From contig SLSH01000101.1 of assembly GCA_007130555.1 (NCBI GenBank), forward strand, positions 1-9,763: a stretch of 9,763 bases of DNA, written 5' to 3'. Shown piece by piece: positions 5,054 through 9,763 of this stretch (positions are counted from its first letter, which is position 1; each line of letters begins with the position of its first letter). Under the pieces are notes generated by a model, which saw nothing but the letters and a program-made list of their open reading frames with translations, was not told the origin of the DNA and did not search any database. Source of the stretch: Bacteroidales bacterium (GTDB taxonomy: Bacteria > Bacteroidota > Bacteroidia > Bacteroidales > ML635J-15). The position numbers and the translations under genes are program-made.

Positions 5054-7909
5054 ATGACTACAGAAAATAAACCGAAAAGGCTTAGCAAAATTGCGAAAGA
5101 ATTAAATGTGGGAACAAATTCCATCATAGAATTTCTCGCAGAAAACGGATATGAGATTGAAAATAATCCTAATGCCAAAGTTTCTGTAGAGTGCTATGAG
5201 TTACTTCTTGTTGAATATAGCGATTCAATTTCTGTTAAAGAAAAATCAATAGAACAAAGTAAAAAAGATAAAGAAATATACGCTGATACAAAAATTAAAG
5301 AAAAACCACAGGCTAAGGAAGATACAACTATTACAGAAGAGAAAAAAAGTGACGAAGAAAAAGAAAAAATTAAAAAAGAAGAAAAGGCGGAAATTGAACA
5401 AAAACCAAAAGAAGAAATTAAAGAAGAAAAAACTAAAGATACTGAAAAGCAAGAAAAAATTAAAAAAGAAAAAAAGAAAGATGAAATTAAAATAAAAGAG
5501 AAAGAAAAAGAAAAGAAAACAAAAACAACGGCAGAATCAAAAAAAACAGAAGAAAAACAACCTGAATCAGAAGTTGATGCAACAGAAGATGAAAAAGAAA
5601 CTCCAGATTTAAAAGAAGAGAAAACAAAAAAACAAGAGAAAAAAGAATTGCCCGAAGAAACGGAAACTGAAAAACCAGAAACAGGACAGGTAGAGATTGA
5701 TAAAGATGGAGATATGATGGATCATATTAAAACAAAGATTGAAAAACTGTCAGGACCAAGTATAGTAGGGAAAATTGACATTGACGATTATCTTAAAAAA
5801 TTGCAGGAAGATGAAAAGAAAAAGAAGTTAGCAAAAGAAGAAAGAATCAAGCAAAGAGAAAAAGAAAAAGAAGAAAGACGCAGTAAAAGAAAAAGAATTA
5901 AAAAAGGAAAAGTAAATATTGAAACAGAAAAACAAAAAGAAGACAGACCAAAACCTGTAAGTTCAAAGAAGAAAAAAATTGCTAAAGCAAAAAGGCCGGA
6001 AGTGTTAGAGGAAGATGTACAAAAACAAATTAAAGAAACTCTTGCAAGATTAACTTCTACCAAGCAAAAATCGAAAACAGCTAAGTATCGTCGCGAAAAA
6101 CGTGATGCTGTAGTACAAAAAAAACAAGAAGAAGAAGAAAAACAAGAGTCGGAAAAACATATTTTAAAAGTTACTGAATTTGTATCTGTCAATGAATTGG
6201 CAAATATGATGAATGTTTCAGCCACTGAAGTAATCGCAACTTGTATGAGCATAGGATTATTTGTCTCAATAAATCAAAGGTTAGATGCAGAAACTATGAG
6301 TTTAGTTGCCGAAGAATATGGTTATGAAATTCAGTTTATTAGCGCAGAAGTAATCAGTGATATAAAAGAAGAAGATGATGACGAGGAAAGTTTAGTGGAA
6401 AGACCTCCTATAGTTACTGTGATGGGGCATGTTGACCACGGAAAAACAAAACTTCTGGATAATATAAGGCATGCAAATGTTGTCGCAGGAGAAGCAGGAG
6501 GAATAACACAGCATATAGGAGCTTACAGTGTTATGTTGGATGATGGAAGACAAATAACATTCCTGGATACTCCCGGACACGAAGCTTTTACTGCAATGAG
6601 AGCAAGAGGAGCTCAGATTACGGATGTCGTAATAATAATTATTGCCGCAGACGATAATATAATGCCACAAACAACAGAAGCCATTAATCATGCTTCTGCC
6701 GCAGGAGTTCCAATGGTTTTTGCAATTAATAAAATTGATAAACCCAATGCAAATCCCGAAAAAGTTAAAGAAGAACTGGCTAATATAAATTATCTGGTCG
6801 AAGACTGGGGTGGGAAATATCAATCACAAGATATATCTGCTCTAGAGGGACTTAATATAGAAGAGCTTTTGGAAAAAGTTCTGCTGGAGGCAGATTTACT
6901 CGAATTAAAAGCAAACCCCGATAGGAAAGCTGTCGGCACAGTAATTGAATCTTCCCTTGACAAAGGAAGAGGATATGTTTCTACTTTACTGGTACAGGCA
7001 GGAACCCTGAAAATCGGAGATATTTTGTTGGCAGGAGGGCATACGGGCAGAGTAAAAGCTATGTATAACGAAAGAGGACTTAAGGTAGAAGAAGCAGGAC
7101 CTTCTGTACCCGTAATGGTGCTTGGTCTTAACGGTGCACCGCAGGCTGGAGATAAGTTTAATGTAATGAAAACCGAACATGAAGCTAGAGAAATTGCAAA
7201 TAAACGAATACAACTTCAACGTGAACAAGGACTCAGAACTCAAAAACATATAACATTAGACGAAATAGGAAGAAGACTGGCTCTCGGAGATTTTAACGAA
7301 ATCAATATTATTGTAAAAGGTGATGTGGACGGTTCTATCGAAGCTCTCGCAGATTCACTAATTAAACTTTCTTCGGAAAACTTTGATGTAAATATAATCC
7401 ATAAAGCCGTAGGACAAATATCTGAATCTGATGTTATGCTTGCTGCAGCTTCAAATGCAATTATAGTCGGATTTCAGGTGAGACCTTCGTTAAATGCACG
7501 TAAAATTGCAGAAAAAGAAGAGATTGAAATCAGAACATATTCGATTATTTATGATGCTATAAACGAAATTAAAGACGCAATGCAGGGTATGTTGTCGCCT
7601 GTTATTAAAGAAGAAATTACAGGAACAGTAGAAATAAGAGAAGTCTTTAAAATAACTAAAGTAGGAACTGTCGGCGGTTGTATGGTTACTGACGGGAAAA
7701 TTAACAGAAAATCAAAAGTTAGAATTATCAGAGACGGAATCGTTATATATACAGGAGAACTGGGCTCATTAAAACGTTTTAAAGACGATGCAAAAGAAGT
7801 TGCTTCAGGATACGAATGCGGATTAAATATCGAAAATTTTAATGATATTAAAGTAGGGGATATAGTTGAAGCTTTCGAAGAAGTGGAAACTCAGGCTGCT
7901 CCAAGATAA
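5054..7909 (+). CDS. infB: Translation initiation factor IF-2
   Basis: IF-2 is the GTPase that places initiator fMet-tRNA on the 30S subunit and promotes 50S joining. Domains in the 951-residue product: a first IF2N helical module (about 8-55), an extremely Lys/Glu-rich low-complexity linker (about 60-365) interrupted by a conserved-looking LSGPSIVGKIDID at 232-244, a second IF2N module (about 371-431), then the G domain with G1 GHVDHGKT (458-465), G3 DTPGH (505-509) and G4 NKID (559-562), beta-barrel domain II, domain III and the C-terminal fMet-tRNA-binding domain (about 855-940). The residue after the P-loop Thr is Lys where Ser is usual. The ATG at 5054 is preferred over an in-frame TTG at 5036, since the IF2N module begins shortly after it. 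Dus follows after 13 bases. Internal initiation, as known for E. coli infB, is possible at the Met pair 221-222 but unproven. Confidence 0.97.
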   Translation: MTTENKPKRLSKIAKELNVGTNSIIEFLAENGYEIENNPNAKVSVECYELLLVEYSDSISVKEKSIEQSKKDKEIYADTKIKEKPQAKEDTTITEEKKSDEEKEKIKKEEKAEIEQKPKEEIKEEKTKDTEKQEKIKKEKKKDEIKIKEKEKEKKTKTTAESKKTEEKQPESEVDATEDEKETPDLKEEKTKKQEKKELPEETETEKPETGQVEIDKDGDMMDHIKTKIEKLSGPSIVGKIDIDDYLKKLQEDEKKKKLAKEERIKQREKEKEERRSKRKRIKKGKVNIETEKQKEDRPKPVSSKKKKIAKAKRPEVLEEDVQKQIKETLARLTSTKQKSKTAKYRREKRDAVVQKKQEEEEKQESEKHILKVTEFVSVNELANMMNVSATEVIATCMSIGLFVSINQRLDAETMSLVAEEYGYEIQFISAEVISDIKEEDDDEESLVERPPIVTVMGHVDHGKTKLLDNIRHANVVAGEAGGITQHIGAYSVMLDDGRQITFLDTPGHEAFTAMRARGAQITDVVIIIIAADDNIMPQTTEAINHASAAGVPMVFAINKIDKPNANPEKVKEELANINYLVEDWGGKYQSQDISALEGLNIEELLEKVLLEADLLELKANPDRKAVGTVIESSLDKGRGYVSTLLVQAGTLKIGDILLAGGHTGRVKAMYNERGLKVEEAGPSVPVMVLGLNGAPQAGDKFNVMKTEHEAREIANKRIQLQREQGLRTQKHITLDEIGRRLALGDFNEINIIVKGDVDGSIEALADSLIKLSSENFDVNIIHKAVGQISESDVMLAAASNAIIVGFQVRPSLNARKIAEKEEIEIRTYSIIYDAINEIKDAMQGMLSPVIKEEITGTVEIREVFKITKVGTVGGCMVTDGKINRKSKVRIIRDGIVIYTGELGSLKRFKDDAKEVASGYECGLNIENFNDIKVGDIVEAFEEVETQAAPR

Positions 7910-7922
7910 AAAAACTGCAAGA

Positions 7923-8903
7923 ATGTTTAAAATTGGTAATCTGGAACTACCGGACAAGGCTTTATGTCTTGCCCCAATGGAAGATATTACCGACCCTTCC
8001 TTCAGGTATATGTGCAAAAAATTCGGAGCAGATATACTTTATACAGAATTTATATCCTCTGACGGACTGATACGGGACGGAAAAAAAAGTGTCCAAAAAT
8101 TAAATATTTACGACTACGAAAAAACCATAGGAATTCAAATATACGGACATATCCCCGAAGCAATGGAAGAAGCCGCAAAAATTGTTGACAAAACCGGTGC
8201 CGATATTATAGATATTAACTTTGGATGTCCCGTAAAAAAAATTGCTAATCGTGGTGCAGGTTCGGGAATATTAAATAATCTCCCGTTAATGAAAGATATT
8301 ACCGAAAGAATTATTAAATCAACTAATAAACCCGTTACGGTAAAAACCAGATTAGGATGGGACAGCAATAATCTGAATATACTGGAAGTAGCAAAAATGC
8401 TTCAGGATATTGGAGTTAAAGCGATTACAATTCATGGCAGAACACGTGCACAATTATTTAAAGGAGAAGCCGACTGGACTTTGATTGGAGAAGTGAAAAA
8501 TCATCCCGATATTAAAATCCCGATTATCGGAAACGGAGATATAAAAAACGGACAAAAAACCGATGAATATTTTAAGAAATATTCGGTGGATGCTATAATG
8601 ATAGGCAGAGCAAGCATCGGCAAACCATGGATATTTAAAGAAATAAAACATTTTATAAAAACAGGAGAAGAACTGCCTCAGCCAAATATCAGCGAAAAAG
8701 TAGATATTGCAACAGAACATTTTAAAAAATCTCTCGAATTTAAAGAAACTCCAAGAGCCATTTACGAAATGAGAAGACACTTTAACCTGTATTTTAAAGG
8801 AATCCCCGATTTTAAAGAAACCAGACTAAAACTTTTGACTTGTTGCGATGAAAATGAAATATTTAAGATGCTGGAGAAAATAAAAGATTTTGAAAAAGAA
8901 TAG
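7923..8903 (+). CDS. dus: tRNA-dihydrouridine synthase, DusB/NifR3-like
   Basis: Dus enzymes use FMN and NADPH to reduce specific uridines of tRNA to dihydrouridine. The 326-residue protein has the TIM-barrel signatures of the family: APMEDITDPSFR at 17-28, NFGCPVKK at 99-106 with Cys102 as the proton donor, VKTRLGW at 140-146, HGRTR at 171-175, the FMN-phosphate segments GNGDI (203-207) and GRASIGKPW (228-236), and a helical tRNA-binding C-terminal domain from about 245. The overall pattern is closest to DusB (YhdG/NifR3), but the target uridine cannot be deduced. An in-frame ATG at 7866 would overlap infB by 44 bases and add 19 unrelated residues, so the ATG at 7923, 13 bases after infB, is chosen; this spacing implies cotranscription with infB. 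No clear intrinsic terminator follows before the repeat region. Confidence 0.94.
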   Translation: MFKIGNLELPDKALCLAPMEDITDPSFRYMCKKFGADILYTEFISSDGLIRDGKKSVQKLNIYDYEKTIGIQIYGHIPEAMEEAAKIVDKTGADIIDINFGCPVKKIANRGAGSGILNNLPLMKDITERIIKSTNKPVTVKTRLGWDSNNLNILEVAKMLQDIGVKAITIHGRTRAQLFKGEADWTLIGEVKNHPDIKIPIIGNGDIKNGQKTDEYFKKYSVDAIMIGRASIGKPWIFKEIKHFIKTGEELPQPNISEKVDIATEHFKKSLEFKETPRAIYEMRRHFNLYFKGIPDFKETRLKLLTCCDENEIFKMLEKIKDFEKE

Positions 8904-8981
8904 AATAACAAACAAGGAACAACGATTTATGATTTAAGAAGTATTTGGGACGGTGGTTTCGGGACGCAACTCCCTTCGGTC

Positions 8982-9033
8982 GTTGCTCCTCAACCACCTT
9001 GTTTTTTCGTATGCAAGGTGGCAGAGGAGCAAC
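8982..9033. repeat. Nested 20-bp imperfect hairpin
   Basis: The arms 8982-9001 and 9014-9033 pair at 18 of 20 positions around a 12-base loop. Outer stem GTTGCTCCTC/GAGGAGCAAC, a 2-base mismatch, then inner stem CCACCTTG/CAAGGTGG. The base of the left arm (GTTGC, 8982-8986) could also pair with GCAAC at 8966-8970, so a small alternative fold exists. The strong stem could terminate transcription from dus, although no U-tract follows it. Confidence 0.75.
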
Positions 9034-9038
9034 ATGTG

Positions 9039-9053
9039 CTGAGCCTGTCGAAG
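9039..9053. repeat. CTGAGCCTGTCGAAG repeat word
   Basis: This 15-mer is the reverse complement of CTTCGACAGGCTCAG, a word I recognise as recurring in extragenic palindromic repeats of many unrelated bacteria. Here it sits inside the right half of the palindromic element. Its function is not known; recognition is from memory of genome sequences, not from a search. Confidence 0.5.
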
Positions 9054-9170
9054 TAAACATCCCGAAGTTACCGCATTACTTGTCCCGAAACCACCGCACT
9101 TGAAAAGCCAAATCCAACCACAGGGGCGGTAGTCCCGTAATATTTGTAAATTCAAAATCTTACTTGACGA

Positions 9171-9178
9171 CAAAGGTA
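9171..9178 (-). promoter_or_regulatory. Possible minus-strand -7 element facing the repeat
   Basis: On the minus strand this reads TACCTTTG, a full TAnnTTTG match. Transcription would begin near 9164-9166 and run leftward through the palindromic element toward the 3' end of dus. No -33 TTG is found at the proper distance, and no credible gene lies downstream, so any product would be a structured non-coding or antisense RNA. Confidence 0.3.
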
Positions 9179-9317
9179 CAGCATACCGCAATATTATTTT
9201 TTTCATCTATTGATAAAACCACAATAATCCCATATAAATTAACCCCTGATTTCTATTTGATTAAAATTTGTTGATAACTTTTTGCAAAAAAAATGCAATC
9301 ATATCAAAATATTTTTT

Positions 9318-9325
9318 TATTTTTG
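9318..9325 (+). promoter_or_regulatory. Possible -7 element of the exported-protein gene
   Basis: TATTTTTG fits TAnnTTTG and lies 51 bases before the ATG at 9377, which would give a leader of about 45 bases. No -33 element is seen, and T-rich sequence makes a chance match easy. Confidence 0.35.
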
Positions 9326-9376
9326 TATAAAATTAACTTACATTCAATTTATTTACTAATATTAAATTTTAAAACT

Positions 9377-9763
9377 ATGAAAAAAATCACAATTAAATCT
9401 ATCTTTAGGGGGGGGTAAACGCTTGGCTATCAGTTAGTTATATTGCTTTCCTTTGTGTTATTATGTTATGTCCGTTAGCATTATTTTCCCAAACAACCGT
9501 TACAATCGGAGATGAATCCGGTTATGAAGTCGGAGAAACAGACTTCCCCATTAATCGCAGATATAATAATTACAGCTCTGCAGAAATAATTTACTGGCAG
9601 TCGGAAATCAATACAGACGGAGCAATAACCAAAATTGCTTTTTATAAAACAAGCGGTACAAACACCGAAGCACATCCGAATATTACAATTTATATGAAAC
9701 ACACTTCGGATGACACTTTTTCAAGCGGAATACCGTCTTTATCGGGTTATACCGAGGTGTTTG
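9377..9763 (+). CDS. Exported beta-rich surface/secreted protein, out of frame at a poly-G tract and cut by the window end
   Basis: From ATG 9377 the frame reads MKKITIKSIFRGG and then hits TAA at 9416-9418, directly after eight G residues. The adjacent frame is open from 9409 to the window end (over 115 codons) but has no usable start of its own, because TAG at 9406 closes it upstream. Joining the two at the G run gives a complete export signal: basic n-region, hydrophobic core WLSVSYIAFLCVIMLCPLALF and probable cleavage after FSQ. The mature part begins TTVTIGDESGYEVGETDFPI and continues with short beta-like stretches such as ITKIAFYKTSG and NITIYMKHTS, the style of N-terminal regions in large secreted Bacteroidota proteins that often carry type IX secretion tails. 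The C-terminus lies outside the window, so family and sorting signal are unconfirmed. The frame break may be phase variation, frameshift decoding or a sequencing indel. Confidence 0.75.
9408..9415 (+). repeat. Poly-G tract of eight, candidate slipped-strand switch
   Basis: Eight consecutive G residues lie at codons 11-13 of the exported-protein gene, in a segment otherwise very poor in GC. The gene reads through with nine or six G and is off with seven or eight: with seven, a TAG arrives nine codons after the AGG that begins the tract. I noticed no other G run longer than about four in the window. Such tracts are classic slipped-strand mispairing sites in other bacteria. Confidence 0.8.

Larger units (their letters stand above)
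8951..9096. repeat. 146-bp palindromic element with 15-bp terminal inverted repeats (MITE/REP-like)
   Basis: CGGTGGTTTCGGGAC (8951-8965) recurs as its exact reverse complement at 9082-9096, enclosing 116 bases that hold another hairpin and a diverged third copy of the arm (ATCCCGAAGTTACCG, 9059-9073, 11 of 15 identical to the right arm). The nested symmetry and the GC content unlike the neighbours are what small non-autonomous mobile elements or REP-type sequences look like. No target-site duplication is visible at the edges, so the true boundaries may lie further out, possibly from about 8904 to 9200. No transposase gene is present in the window. Confidence 0.6.
8904..9376. other. Non-coding intergenic region with repeat-like element
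   Basis: This 473-base gap between dus and the exported-protein gene contains no open frame that looks like a real protein. Its first two thirds (to about 9200) are far richer in GC than the flanks and include a palindromic element, a nested hairpin, a cross-species repeat word and a minus-strand -7 box, each listed separately. The last part (about 9201-9376) is very AT-rich and holds the presumed promoter of the downstream gene and a weak dyad (TTGCA 9282-9286 with TGCAA 9294-9298). No tRNA or known riboswitch fold was recognised. Confidence 0.7.

Noticed and set aside
5788..6252. A 154-codon minus-strand open frame rich in Phe and Ser inside infB
   Set aside because: It is the mirror image of the Lys/Glu codons (AAA/GAA read as TTT/TTC) of the IF-2 linker, as is the Phe-rich frame at 5246-5452.
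7866..7922. An upstream ATG for dus overlapping infB by 44 bases
   Set aside because: The additional 19 residues (starting MKLSKKWKLR) are just infB sequence in another frame, while the ATG at 7923 yields a normal Dus N-terminus.
8863..9060. A 65-codon minus-strand open frame across the dus 3' end and the repeat
   Set aside because: It overlaps the well-supported dus gene antisense and has repeat-derived, non-protein-like content.
8934..9206. A 90-codon minus-strand open frame covering the palindromic element
   Set aside because: It translates both arms of the inverted repeats, has no recognisable domain, and its ATG lies upstream of the only -7 box, so it is probably an accident of the repeat.
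9275..9286. TAACTTTTTGCA, similar to the fbp -7 element
   Set aside because: It has two additional T between TA and TTTGCA, so it does not fit the TAnnTTTG spacing.
9271..9307. An AT-rich dyad (TTGATA...TATCAA around TTGCA/TGCAA) and a TGTTGATAA one mismatch from a DnaA box
   Set aside because: The dyad is imperfect with an uneven internal loop, and a single near-DnaA box without clustering is expected by chance; neither supports a terminator or origin call.
9481..9702. A 73-codon minus-strand open frame opposite the exported-protein gene
   Set aside because: It is antisense to the frame that carries the signal peptide and coherent beta-rich sequence, and has no features of its own.
1..9763. 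CRISPR arrays, tRNA or rRNA genes, toxin-antitoxin or defence systems
   Set aside because: No spaced direct repeats, cloverleaf sequence, rRNA-like segment or defence-related domain was seen in any frame.

Overview
The window looks like a chromosomal segment of an AT-rich member of the Bacteroidota. Three signs support this. Several genes are preceded by the phylum-type -7 element TAnnTTTG, three of them in the form TAnnTTTGCA. None of the gene starts has a clear Shine-Dalgarno sequence. The proteins, especially IF-2 with its long Lys/Glu linker and the secreted beta-rich protein at the right end, resemble Bacteroidota homologues. Species or order cannot be assigned from the sequence alone.

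Layout, left to right. Positions 88-1116 (+) encode a class I fructose-1,6-bisphosphatase (fbp). Tail to tail with it, one base away, lies a GH3-family adenylate-forming enzyme on the minus strand (1118-2641). A 59-base divergent promoter region separates GH3 from cvpA (2701-3198, +), a small membrane protein. A second promoter, overlapping an AT-rich dyad and followed by a perfect 9-bp leader hairpin, introduces a tight information-processing cluster: rimP (3319-3762), nusA (3782-5020), infB (5054-7909) and a DusB-like tRNA-dihydrouridine synthase (7923-8903). RimP matures the 30S subunit, NusA controls transcription elongation and termination, IF-2 places initiator tRNA on the 30S subunit, and Dus modifies tRNA, so the cluster couples transcription, ribosome assembly and translation initiation.

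The 473 bases from 8904 to 9376 hold no convincing gene. They contain a palindromic repeat-like element with 15-bp perfect terminal inverted repeats (8951-9096), a nested 20-bp imperfect hairpin, a CTGAGCCTGTCGAAG repeat word and an outward-pointing minus-strand -7 box.

From 9377 to the window end lies the beginning of an exported protein gene. A run of eight G residues (9408-9415) sits in the signal-peptide coding region and throws the start codon out of frame with a long open frame that runs to the window end. One added G or two lost G restore a complete signal peptide. This is the most interesting signal in the window: a candidate poly-G phase-variation switch or frameshift-decoded gene, with a sequencing indel as the main alternative. 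The rest is mostly well-known housekeeping content.
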